DNA of 11,819 nucleotides from Desulfobulbus sp. (lineage in GTDB: Bacteria > Desulfobacterota > Desulfobulbia > Desulfobulbales > Desulfobulbaceae). The stretch covers positions 1-11,819 of the forward strand of contig JAGODN010000034.1 in assembly GCA_017998195.1 (NCBI GenBank). The letters run 5' to 3'. The notes beneath the pieces were generated by a model, which saw nothing but the letters and a program-made list of their open reading frames with translations, had not been told where the DNA came from and did no database searches. Of this stretch, positions 1 to 7,345 are shown piece after piece. Position numbers and translations under genes: made by a program. Position 1 is the stretch's first letter. The number at the start of each line of letters is the position of its first letter.

Positions 1-348
<348 letters not shown>

Positions 349-396
349 ATCTTTTTCCAACAAAGTTGCCCTGCTATTTCAATTGTCACAGTTTTT

Positions 397-510
<114 letters not shown>

Positions 511-522
511 CTTTCTTTCCTT

Positions 523-557
523 AAGCCCCTATGACCAATGGTCATAGGGGCTTTCTT
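523..557 (+). terminator. rrn operon terminator
   Basis: A perfect 14-bp inverted repeat, AAGCCCCTATGACC at 523-536 and its reverse complement at 540-553, surrounds a 3-base loop. The tail is only moderately T-rich (TTTCTT, 552-557). It sits 13 bases after the 5S gene, where the rRNA transcript should end. The stem begins with AAG and ends with CTT, so it may also work weakly on the opposite strand. Confidence 0.88.
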
Positions 558-865
558 GCGTCTAACTCGCCAGAACCATCTTTGCAGCATCGTTTCAGTG
601 GTTGGATCGGTAACGGGGGGGCTCGTCCCGGTTCAGACTCCGCGCCAGCAGATTCCCGCAGGCGGTGTCCCGATTGGGGAGGAATGAAAGGAAAGATGGG
701 AGGCGCGGCCTGTTTGCCCGATTTTTCCGCAGTGCAGGCCCGTCCATTTTTTTTCAAGGTATCCTTTGGCAAAAAAACATCTAACAGGTTACAAATATAA
801 AATAAGTCTACACCCATATGTCCTTTGCCATGGTTGTCCTTTCCCCTTGAGGCCTGGTTATCCCC
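558..865. other. Intergenic region after the rrn operon
   Basis: This 308-base gap has no convincing gene. It holds a purine-rich stretch (676-705), a weak inverted repeat (GGCCTG at 707-712, CAGGCC at 735-740) followed by a T8 run at 747-754, and an A/T-rich stretch (745-805) with a candidate promoter for the next gene. One short open frame, 34 codons at 696-800, has AGGA just upstream, but its peptide is featureless. No tRNA cloverleaf could be built here. Confidence 0.6.
766..795 (+). promoter_or_regulatory. Candidate sigma70 promoter for the SPOR ATPase-ispH pair
   Basis: A -35-like TTGGCA (766-771) and a -10-like TACAAA (790-795) are separated by 18 bases, inside the only strongly A/T-rich stretch upstream of the gene at 866. 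A second -10-like TATAAA lies at 796-801, but too far from the -35. The predicted leader would be about 65 bases. This rests on sequence match alone. Confidence 0.4.
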
Positions 866-2371
866 ATGTATCTTGAACATTTTCAACTCACCCACTCTCC
901 CTTCAGGGAAGAGCCTGACCCCGAGGTTTTTTTCCCCGGAGCCCGGCGGGAGGAAGTCTGCCAGTCGCTCATCCTGGATGTTCTTGCAGGCCGCCCCCTG
1001 GTCAAGCTCATCGGCCGCGAAGGGTCCGGGAAGACACTTATCTGTCAGGTGGTCATCGATCGACTGCCGGCTGAATACAAAGTCGTCTACATTGACAATC
1101 CCGCTGGAGCCTTTGATGACCTGTTACGGATAGCCTGCCTTGACCTGGGCATGAATCCGTCGATGAAGCACGATTCTGTCAATTTTCTGGAGGAACTGCG
1201 AAACCTTCTCGAAAAACGTCGTGCGCAAAAAAAGAAAACCGTACTCATCATCGACGAGGCGGAAAAAATGTTCCTCGCGACCCTTGAGCGGCTGGTCAGG
1301 CATATCGGGGAGCCGTCCGATATCCTTGGCCTGACCATCATCCTTGCGGGACGCCCGGGACTGGACGCCAATCTTGAACAACTTTCCGCCTTCTGCAACA
1401 ACGTCGACATTCAGGCCGGCTATTTTCTCGAACCGCTCACCGAAAGCGAAACCCGCCAATACCTCCGTTATCGTCTGCATGCGGCGGGGGTGAGTCACGA
1501 CCAACACGATGATATTTTCACGGAAGGGGCCGTGGCAAAAATTTTTTCTTCAGCCCAGGGCAACCTCCGCCTGATCAATATCCTGGCCGAGGAGTCACTG
1601 CAGATTTCCTGTGAAGAAAAATCCTTCATGGTGCTGCTCGACCATGTGGATCCGGAAGCCTCCGAAGACGATAAAATCGAAAACAGGGTGATCGAGGTTT
1701 ACGACCTGCTGCGGCAGAACAAACTGGTGGCTGGTGCGCTGGTTGCTGCTGCAGTGCTCGTGCTGTCCATCGGCATTCTCCTCAGTGGGGGAAATGGCGG
1801 CAAGAAAGCCGAGGTGTCCCGGTCCGGACAGAGCATCCAGGTAATTCCGCCACCCCAATCCCCACCGCTTTCCACCCAAGCGGGCACGGCGGGTGTTGCA
1901 TCCCAGCCTGCCGGCCAGCCTGAGGCTCAAAGCGATGGATCGATTCAGACCAATCCCCTGGAATCACCCGGTACCCAGTCAAGCGAGACCGCCTTGTCGC
2001 TCCCAGCCCTTTCTCAAGAGGAGGCGCAACGGGATGGCGACAAATTATTCCGCGAGCGACGAGGAGCCAGCGCCACCTGGCTGGCCGGCGCCTATCGCGG
2101 CCTGTACACCATCCAACTCATGATGCTGAGTTCTGAACAGGCGCAGGCCGGCATCACCAGAATGCTCATGCAGGACGATTATTACAAACTTCACGAACAG
2201 TTCTACATTCTTCGCAAAAAGGGAAACCCTCCGACCTTTTTCGTTTTTTACGGTATTTATGACTCGATGGACACCGCCCGCGAGGCACGCAACAGCATGC
2301 CGGTGTTTCTCCGCAAGCATCACCCCTACCCGCTGGCCATCAGCGATGCCCTGAAAAAGACGGAAGACTGA
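866..2371 (+). CDS. ExeA/GspA-like AAA+ ATPase with membrane anchor and C-terminal SPOR domain
   Basis: This 501-residue protein probably couples ATP hydrolysis in the cytoplasm to a peptidoglycan-binding domain in the periplasm. The N terminus (MYLEHFQLTHSPF) is typical of ExeA/GspA-type ATPases. Walker A is GREGSGKT at 50-57, Walker B is VLIIDEAE at 126-133, and a sensor-2-like GNLRLIN is at 232-238. One hydrophobic segment at about 287-306 should be a transmembrane helix. A Pro/Ser/Gln-rich linker (about 307-400) follows, and then a SPOR-like domain at about 412-495 (YTIQLM, FFVFYGIYDSMDTAREA). SPOR domains bind septal peptidoglycan with stripped stem peptides. The same domain order occurs in the longer DamX-type proteins of some gammaproteobacteria. 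The ATG at 866 is the first usable start, since a stop at 848-850 closes the frame upstream. Only a weak GAGG lies about 13 bases before it. ispH follows after 16 bases, so the two are probably cotranscribed. The domain calls are firm; a role in cell division or in secretin/pilus assembly is inference. Confidence 0.88.
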   Translation: MYLEHFQLTHSPFREEPDPEVFFPGARREEVCQSLILDVLAGRPLVKLIGREGSGKTLICQVVIDRLPAEYKVVYIDNPAGAFDDLLRIACLDLGMNPSMKHDSVNFLEELRNLLEKRRAQKKKTVLIIDEAEKMFLATLERLVRHIGEPSDILGLTIILAGRPGLDANLEQLSAFCNNVDIQAGYFLEPLTESETRQYLRYRLHAAGVSHDQHDDIFTEGAVAKIFSSAQGNLRLINILAEESLQISCEEKSFMVLLDHVDPEASEDDKIENRVIEVYDLLRQNKLVAGALVAAAVLVLSIGILLSGGNGGKKAEVSRSGQSIQVIPPPQSPPLSTQAGTAGVASQPAGQPEAQSDGSIQTNPLESPGTQSSETALSLPALSQEEAQRDGDKLFRERRGASATWLAGAYRGLYTIQLMMLSSEQAQAGITRMLMQDDYYKLHEQFYILRKKGNPPTFFVFYGIYDSMDTAREARNSMPVFLRKHHPYPLAISDALKKTED

Positions 2372-2377
2372 GGAGGG
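2371..2377 (+). promoter_or_regulatory. Ribosome binding site of ispH
   Basis: AGGAGGG starts at the last base of the preceding gene's stop codon and lies 10 bases before the ispH ATG. It is a near-perfect Shine-Dalgarno, fixes the start at 2388, and fits cotranscription of the two genes. Confidence 0.85.
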
Positions 2378-2387
2378 TGGAAAAACC

Positions 2388-3308
2388 ATGGATGTCCTTC
2401 TCGCCAGGCCGCGCGGCTTCTGTGCCGGCGTCAACCGGGCCATCGCCATTGTCAACCAGGCGCTGGCCCGGTATGCCCCGCCGGTGTACGTCCTGCACGA
2501 AATTGTTCACAACACCCATGTGCTCGAAGCACTGCGCGACCGCGGGGCGATTTTTGTCGAGGAACTGGAAGAGATTCCCGCCGGTTCGGTGACTATCTTC
2601 AGCGCCCACGGCGTGTCCCGGGCAACCACGGAGCGGGCCAAGGCCTTGGGCTTGCGGACCATTGACGCCACCTGTCCGCTGGTCTCCAAGGTGCACCGGC
2701 GGATGATCAGCCTCCATCGCAGGGGCTTTGCCGTGATCGTGATCGGTCACAAGGGACATCCGGAGGTCGAGGGCACCTGCGGGCAGGCGGAAGGACCGGT
2801 GCACCTGGTCTCAAATCCGGCGGAGATCGCCAGCCTGACGACCCCCAACCCGGAGCGGATCGGGTATGTGACCCAGACGACTTTGAGTGTGGACGACACC
2901 GCCGCCATGGTCGAGGCCATTCGCCGTCGTTTTCCCGCCGTGGTCGCGCCGGAACGGACGGATATCTGTTATGCGACCACAAATCGGCAACAGGCTGTCC
3001 GACGCCTGGCCGACCAGGTCGATCTGGTGCTCATTGTCGGCTCAAAGAACAGTTCCAATTCCAACCGCCTGCGCGAGGTGGCGGAATTGCGGCAGACACC
3101 GGCGCATCTCATCGACGATGCCGACGAGATCGATGAACGCTGGTTTGTCGGGGTCGAACGGGTGGGGATCAGTGCCGGTGCCTCGGCACCGGAGCATCTG
3201 GTGCTGGAGGTGGTCGACTGGCTGCGGCGCCAAGGTGCCGGCCCTGTGGAGGAAATGGAGGGCGAGGAGGAGCATATCAGTTTCCTCGTCCCGGACTTCA
3301 CCGTTTGA
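2388..3308 (+). CDS. ispH: 4-hydroxy-3-methylbut-2-enyl diphosphate reductase (IspH/LytB)
   Basis: This enzyme does the last step of the MEP isoprenoid pathway, reducing HMBPP to IPP and DMAPP with a [4Fe-4S] cluster in the cytoplasm. The protein has 306 residues, against 316 in E. coli. The three cluster cysteines are present: C12 in RPRGFCAGVNRA, C96 in DATCPLV and C194 in DICYATTNRQ. Substrate-binding residues are also visible: H41 (EIVHN), H74 (FSAHGVS), H124 with E126 (GHPEVEG), T164-T165 (QTTLS) and the SSNSNRL segment at 222-228. The start is set by AGGAGGG 10 bases upstream. It lies just after the SPOR ATPase gene and ends before a terminator. Its product could feed the prenyl synthase encoded nearby on the other strand, although the two genes are not in one operon. 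The enzyme looks intact. Confidence 0.98.
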   Translation: MDVLLARPRGFCAGVNRAIAIVNQALARYAPPVYVLHEIVHNTHVLEALRDRGAIFVEELEEIPAGSVTIFSAHGVSRATTERAKALGLRTIDATCPLVSKVHRRMISLHRRGFAVIVIGHKGHPEVEGTCGQAEGPVHLVSNPAEIASLTTPNPERIGYVTQTTLSVDDTAAMVEAIRRRFPAVVAPERTDICYATTNRQQAVRRLADQVDLVLIVGSKNSSNSNRLREVAELRQTPAHLIDDADEIDERWFVGVERVGISAGASAPEHLVLEVVDWLRRQGAGPVEEMEGEEEHISFLVPDFTV

Positions 3309-3321
3309 GAAGAACCTGAGC

Positions 3322-3347
3322 GCCAGTCGGCCGCCGCTGGCTTTTTT
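3322..3347 (+). terminator. Rho-independent terminator after ispH
   Basis: GCCAG (3322-3326) pairs with CTGGC (3337-3341), and six Ts follow directly (3342-3347). The loop is GC-rich and may extend the stem by internal pairing. It lies 14 bases after the ispH stop and ends the plus-strand operon. Confidence 0.75.
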
Positions 3348-3403
3348 GCATTGGCCGCCAGCCAGTCACCGACCGCTGGCAACCGTCAGTCGGCAAGCTG
3401 ACG
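3322..3403. repeat. Array of three similar 20-base stem-loops
   Basis: Three inverted repeats, each spanning 20 bases, lie at 3322-3341, 3361-3380 and 3384-3403. The first two share 16 of 20 bases: the arms GCCAGTC and CGCTGGC are identical and the differences are in the loop. The third, starting CGTCAGTCGGC and ending CTGACG, keeps the CAGTC core with a different stem base pair and a shorter loop. The first is the ispH terminator. The third overlaps the stop codon of the convergent deacetylase gene. Confidence 0.7.
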
Positions 3404-4336
3404 GGCGTTGACGATCTCGACCGTTGCGCGCAGTCTCTCCTCGCATTCGGTCAGGGCCTTGAGGGTGGCCCTGTTCGGATGACCGATGGCGATGGCTGCG
3501 CCTTTTTTTTCGGCGATGACCACCAGTTCTTCAATCTGTCGGCAGATTGTTCCAATGTCGTGCACGTTGTCCAAAAAGATGTTCCGACGGGCGGCCGGCA
3601 CAGCGAGTTGCCGGGCCATGGCCAAGCCCAGCGAACCGCGGGCCGTGTACGAGTCGATGAAAAAGAAGGAGCGATCCTTCAAGGTGGCGAGCACCACCCG
3701 CATCGCTGCCCCATCCGTTGTGAACCGCGATCCCATATGATTGTTGGCGCCGGTTGCCTGGGGCACGGCGGCGAACATCCGGGCCATTTTCTCCCGGATC
3801 AGGTCCGGCGTGTCCCGAACATACAGGGCGCTCTTGCCCGGATTCCAGGCCGTGCTGCCGGGCTCCATGGGCAGATGGAGGAGAATCTCCCGCCCCTTGG
3901 CAAAGGCTGCCGCTGCCTGCTGCGCGGTGAACGGGGCGTCCGGAAGAAAGGCAAAGGTCAGGTTGAGATCAAGGTCCATCAATTGGTTACCCAACTCCAG
4001 GTGATGGCCCATGTCATCGATGATGATGGCGACCCTGGGCCGGGATGTCCCGGCGGTGGTCGGCCTGACATCGTCCTGGTGGACGGGTTGGCTGGGCACG
4101 GCCGGTTCCTGCGGACTGTCGGCCTCGGGTTCCTCGAAAACGACCATGGGGTCGATGGTGATGACTTCGGCCGTCGGGCTCTGCGCAGGTGCCGGCGTCC
4201 CAGGATGATGCTGCGCCACCCCGGGTTCTTTTTTCTGCGGGGGCTCTGCCCTGTCGCATCCGGGCAGGAGGAGGAACGCCGCCAGGAGGGCGAGGACCGC
4301 AGCGAGGGCGGTTGTGCGGCCGACGGCAAAGGGCAT
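3386..4336 (-). CDS. Divergent polysaccharide deacetylase family protein (YibQ-like)
   Basis: This 316-residue protein belongs to the divergent polysaccharide deacetylase family (DUF610, YibQ type), exported proteins with a NodB-like fold whose substrate is generally unknown. An N-terminal hydrophobic segment (about 8-26) ends in LLLPGC with C27. That resembles a lipobox, but Pro next to the Gly is unusual, so it could instead be an uncleaved anchor. A Pro/Glu-rich linker (about 30-98) leads to the catalytic-type domain. Motifs are VAIIIDDMGHH (102-112), HLPMEPG (154-160), NNHMGSRFT (198-206), DSYT (228-231) and IAIGHP (282-287), which match the family. It is the last gene of the minus-strand operon, 14 bases after the prenyl synthase stop. 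No clear ribosome binding site precedes the ATG, which suggests translational coupling. Family assignment is firm; enzymatic activity on peptidoglycan or another glycan is not shown. Confidence 0.87.
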   Translation of the reverse strand: MPFAVGRTTALAAVLALLAAFLLLPGCDRAEPPQKKEPGVAQHHPGTPAPAQSPTAEVITIDPMVVFEEPEADSPQEPAVPSQPVHQDDVRPTTAGTSRPRVAIIIDDMGHHLELGNQLMDLDLNLTFAFLPDAPFTAQQAAAAFAKGREILLHLPMEPGSTAWNPGKSALYVRDTPDLIREKMARMFAAVPQATGANNHMGSRFTTDGAAMRVVLATLKDRSFFFIDSYTARGSLGLAMARQLAVPAARRNIFLDNVHDIGTICRQIEELVVIAEKKGAAIAIGHPNRATLKALTECEERLRATVEIVNARQLAD

Positions 4337-4350
4337 GGCAACGGGCGCGG

Positions 4351-5370
4351 CTATTTCGTCCTGGTGAGGATGTACGCCGCGACTTGTTTGAGCAGGGCGA
4401 CATTGTCCCGCTCCGGGGCACGCTCCGGAAAAATATCGAGACAGGCGGCGGCCTGCTGCACCAGTTGCCGGGCCTTGAGGGCTGCGGTGGTGAAGCCGTC
4501 GAACCGTTCGATCAGTGCCCGCAGGCGCGCAAAGGCCTCCGGCCCGGTGCGGTCAGCGCGCATGAGGAGTTCCATTTCCCGCCGCTCGTCTCCGCCGGCC
4601 CGGGCGAGGGCGTGCAGCAGGGGCAGGGTGACCTTGCCTTCAATGAAATCGTTCCCGGCTTTTTTTCCGGTGGACTGTTGGTCCCCAAGAAAATCCAACA
4701 GGTCGTCGACCACCTGGAAGGCGGCGCCGATGTGGTCGCCATAGGCGGCGAGCGCCTTGCGCCGACCGGTGTCCGCACCGGCATAGAGCGCCCCCAGGGC
4801 GCAGGTGGAGGCGATGAGGTTGCCCGTCTTCTGGCGGATCACGGCAAAATACGGGCCCTCGCCCGCGGTGGTGTCGCTGATCAGGCGGAGTTGGGCAAAT
4901 TCACCGTTCACCATGGAGGTCGTGGCCCGACAGAAAATGTCCAGGCCCTCGCTGCCGGCCAGCCTGCCGATCAGGTTCATGCACTGCGCATGCAGCCAGT
5001 CGCCGGCGAGAATGGCCGAGGTCATGCCGAACCGGGCGAGGACAGTGGCGCGACCGCGCCGCTGTTCGGCCCGGTCGATCACGTCATCGTGGATGAGCGA
5101 GGCCACGTGCAGGTATTCGAAGGCAGCGGCCAGCAGGTACAGGTCAGGGTCATCCCGGCCGCAGCAGCGTGAACAGAGCACGGTGAGCAGCGGCCGGATC
5201 CGTTTGCCGCCGCTGAACAGGGCATACTCCAGTACCTCGCTGAGCAGCGGGTCGGCGCCGGCGAGCGCCGCGGACAGATCCGCCCGCATGGCCGTCTCGA
5301 CCCGTCCGCCGACCGCCGCGGCCACAGTGCGCAGCCCGGTTTCCGGGCCCGTGTCAGTCTGTTTCATCAT
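4351..5370 (-). CDS. Long-chain polyprenyl diphosphate synthase (IspB/HepT type)
   Basis: This 339-residue trans-prenyltransferase extends FPP or GPP with IPP units, most likely to make the quinone side chain. Visible motifs are GGKRIRP (54-60), the first Asp-rich motif DDVID (95-99) with RRGRAT after it (104-109), GDWLHAQ (123-129) and the second Asp-rich motif VDDLLDFLGD (221-230) with GKKAGND (235-241). The residue five places before the first Asp motif is Ala (A90, in HVASLIHDD). A small residue there is typical of long-chain enzymes, because a bulky one blocks elongation. The exact chain length cannot be read from sequence. The start is at one of two tandem ATGs (5370 or 5367) that overlap the end of the helicase gene by 14-17 bases, indicating coupled translation. 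The frame stays open upstream to a TTG at 5490, but that stretch lies inside the helicase gene and looks non-native. Confidence 0.92.
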   Translation of the reverse strand: MMKQTDTGPETGLRTVAAAVGGRVETAMRADLSAALAGADPLLSEVLEYALFSGGKRIRPLLTVLCSRCCGRDDPDLYLLAAAFEYLHVASLIHDDVIDRAEQRRGRATVLARFGMTSAILAGDWLHAQCMNLIGRLAGSEGLDIFCRATTSMVNGEFAQLRLISDTTAGEGPYFAVIRQKTGNLIASTCALGALYAGADTGRRKALAAYGDHIGAAFQVVDDLLDFLGDQQSTGKKAGNDFIEGKVTLPLLHALARAGGDERREMELLMRADRTGPEAFARLRALIERFDGFTTAALKARQLVQQAAACLDIFPERAPERDNVALLKQVAAYILTRTK

Positions 5371-7345
5371 CCGTCCGGAAGAATGAGGCCACCTCCGCCG
5401 TATCCCTGGTGAGCGGGCTGGGCGGCAGGCTTCTGAGAAAGTGACGACCGTATCCTTTGGTGAACAGGCGGGCGTCAAGGATGGCGACAACGCCCCGGTC
5501 GGTGCCGGTGCGCATCAGCCGACCCACACCCTGGCGCAGGGTGAGTATGGCGCGGGGCACCTGGTAATCGGCGAAGGGATTGCCTCCCTGGGCGCGGATG
5601 CGGTTGATGCGCGCCATAATAACAGGGTCGCTTGGCACTTCAAACGGTAATTTGTCGATGATCACCAGGCTGAGCGAGTCGCCGGGAATGTCCACACCCT
5701 CCCAGAAACTGGCGACGGCACAGAGCACCGAGTCGGTGCGGCGGGCGAACTGGTCGAGGAGCACACGCCTGGGGGCCTCACCCTGGACCAGGAGCGGGAA
5801 GGGCAGCCGGTCGCGGAGAACCTGGTAGGCTGTTTCCATGGCCTGGAAGGAGGTGAACAGGGCGAGCGTGCGGCCGCCGGCATGGTTGATGAGTGTCTCC
5901 ATGCAGGCGTGCAGCGATGCCTGGTAGCCCGGCGCGGACGGTTCGGGAAACCCCTTGGCCGGCACGTAGAGCAGGGTCCGCTGCCGGTAGTCGAAGGGCG
6001 AGGGCAGGCTGAGGGTCGGGGTGTCCGCCGGCAGGCCGAGCCGCTCGAGAAAATAGGTGAACCGTCCGCCGGCGGTGAGGGTCGCCGAGGTGAACAGGCA
6101 ATGGCGGGTCATGGCGTACAGCGTGGCGCGCAGGTCCTCGGCCACATCCACCGGGGTGACGCAGAGCGTCAGGTTGCGCTCGGTCCGTTCGTACCAGCGG
6201 GTGAAGCGGACGGTCTCCCCGTCGGTATCGTCGTTCCGGCCGGCCAGCAGCTGTTCCAGGCGGGACTCCAGTTCCTGGGCGCGTCCGGCATACTGGGGCC
6301 AAGGGGGTTCGCGGCCGGACTGGCTGTCAAGCACGCTCACCAATTTGTGCAGGGCGGTGCCGAGATCCTCGCAGACCGCCAGGACATCGGCCCGCTGGTC
6401 CAGCAGCGGCGGCAGCGGAAAGCGGCCGCGTTCCGGCGGGAAGGTCGCCGCCCACCGCTCCACCGTGCCGTTGAGCCGGATCGCTGCCTCGCTCACCGCC
6501 CGGCGGTCCTTGACGGCCAGGTCGTCGGTGGCGCTGCGTTCCACGTCGCCGACAAGATCGAGCACCTGGTAGCGGGAAAAGGTGAAGCCGAAGAAGGTGG
6601 AGGCCACGTTCTCCACGTGATGGGCCTCGTCGAAGATGACCGTCTCGTAGCGCGGCAGCACCTCGCCGTAGCCGGTGCGGCGCACCGCCAGGTCGGAAAA
6701 GAGCAGGTGGTGGTTGACAATGAGCAGCCGGCTGGCTGCCGCGTCCCGGCGCAGGCGATTGAGGAAGCAGCCGCTGGCCTCCGGACAGGAGGGCCCCAGG
6801 CAGAAATGCGACTGGCAGCAGATTTTCTGCCAGAGCGGTGATGACGAACTCAACCACGACAGTTCGGCCCGGTCCGCGTAGACCGTTTCCTCGACCCAGC
6901 CATCGAGGGATTCGCCGCTGTCCGCGAACAACTCACCCGCGGCGGCGGCCTGCGACTGGCGATACCGGTAGAGACAGAGGTAATTCTGGCGGCCTTTGAC
7001 GCACATCGCCTGCAACTGCGGATCGAGGTGCTGCCGGATGAGGGGGATCTCCTTTTCCAGAATCTGGTCCTGGAGATTGCGGGTGTTGGTCGATACCACC
7101 ACCCGGCCGCCGCTGAGCACGGCGGGAATGAGGTAGGCAAGCGTCTTGCCCAGGCCCGTCTCGGCCTCGACCACCAGGGACGAGCAGCCTTCCTCCGGCG
7201 CGGCCGCATCCGGGGCGAGCAGTCGGGCCACGGTCCGGGCCATTTCCAGCTGACCGGACCGGAATTCATAGCCGTCGATGCCGCGCGCGAAGAGACCGTC
7301 CGGGCCGAACAGGCTATCCATGGAAGGGCAGCCCGAGGATGTCAT
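5354..7345 (-). CDS. DinG/XPD-family iron-sulfur ATP-dependent DNA helicase
   Basis: This superfamily 2 helicase is predicted to unwind DNA 5'-3' in the cytoplasm, possibly clearing R-loops or replication blocks as DinG does. The 663-residue protein has Walker A ETGLGKT (62-68), a Cys-rich insert typical of the Fe-S domain (C124 in KGRQNYLC, then C176, C177, C182, C187 and C193), the DEAH box (239-242), SATL (420-423), SFWEGVDIPG (546-555) and QGVGRLMRT (605-613). The start at 7345 was chosen because GGAG lies 7 bases before it; the frame then overlaps the HEAT-repeat gene by 32 bases. An in-frame ATG at 7321 gives a more compact 655-residue form with no ribosome binding site but only an 8-base overlap, so it remains possible. 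I see no exonuclease domain, unlike some Gram-positive DinG proteins. Family assignment is firm; the precise substrate is not. Confidence 0.93.
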   Translation of the reverse strand: MTSSGCPSMDSLFGPDGLFARGIDGYEFRSGQLEMARTVARLLAPDAAAPEEGCSSLVVEAETGLGKTLAYLIPAVLSGGRVVVSTNTRNLQDQILEKEIPLIRQHLDPQLQAMCVKGRQNYLCLYRYRQSQAAAAGELFADSGESLDGWVEETVYADRAELSWLSSSSPLWQKICCQSHFCLGPSCPEASGCFLNRLRRDAAASRLLIVNHHLLFSDLAVRRTGYGEVLPRYETVIFDEAHHVENVASTFFGFTFSRYQVLDLVGDVERSATDDLAVKDRRAVSEAAIRLNGTVERWAATFPPERGRFPLPPLLDQRADVLAVCEDLGTALHKLVSVLDSQSGREPPWPQYAGRAQELESRLEQLLAGRNDDTDGETVRFTRWYERTERNLTLCVTPVDVAEDLRATLYAMTRHCLFTSATLTAGGRFTYFLERLGLPADTPTLSLPSPFDYRQRTLLYVPAKGFPEPSAPGYQASLHACMETLINHAGGRTLALFTSFQAMETAYQVLRDRLPFPLLVQGEAPRRVLLDQFARRTDSVLCAVASFWEGVDIPGDSLSLVIIDKLPFEVPSDPVIMARINRIRAQGGNPFADYQVPRAILTLRQGVGRLMRTGTDRGVVAILDARLFTKGYGRHFLRSLPPSPLTRDTAEVASFFRTDDETD

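Noticed and set aside
595..665. A tRNA-like GGTTCAGACTCC sequence after the rrn operon
   Set aside because: The flanking bases do not pair into a T arm, and no acceptor, D or anticodon arms could be built around it.
707..754. An inverted repeat (GGCCTG/CAGGCC) followed by T8, as a second terminator
   Set aside because: The 6-bp stem has a 22-base loop and the T run starts 7 bases after it, so it is too weak to call.
818..850. A 10-codon open frame just before the SPOR ATPase gene, as a possible leader peptide
   Set aside because: It has no ribosome binding site, no regulatory codon run and no attenuator-like hairpins after it.
3479..5172. Long plus-strand open frames (421 and 327 codons) opposite the deacetylase and prenyl synthase genes
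   Set aside because: They are by-products of high GC codon use. Their proteins are rich in Arg, Gly and Pro with no motif, whereas the minus strand encodes clear enzyme motifs.
5371..5490. A longer form of the prenyl synthase starting at a TTG at 5490
   Set aside because: The added 40 residues are coded inside the helicase gene, are rich in Pro and Arg, and precede two tandem ATGs at the expected place for the family.
5882..6841. A 319-codon plus-strand open frame opposite the helicase gene
   Set aside because: It has no motif and lies entirely within the well-supported helicase gene.
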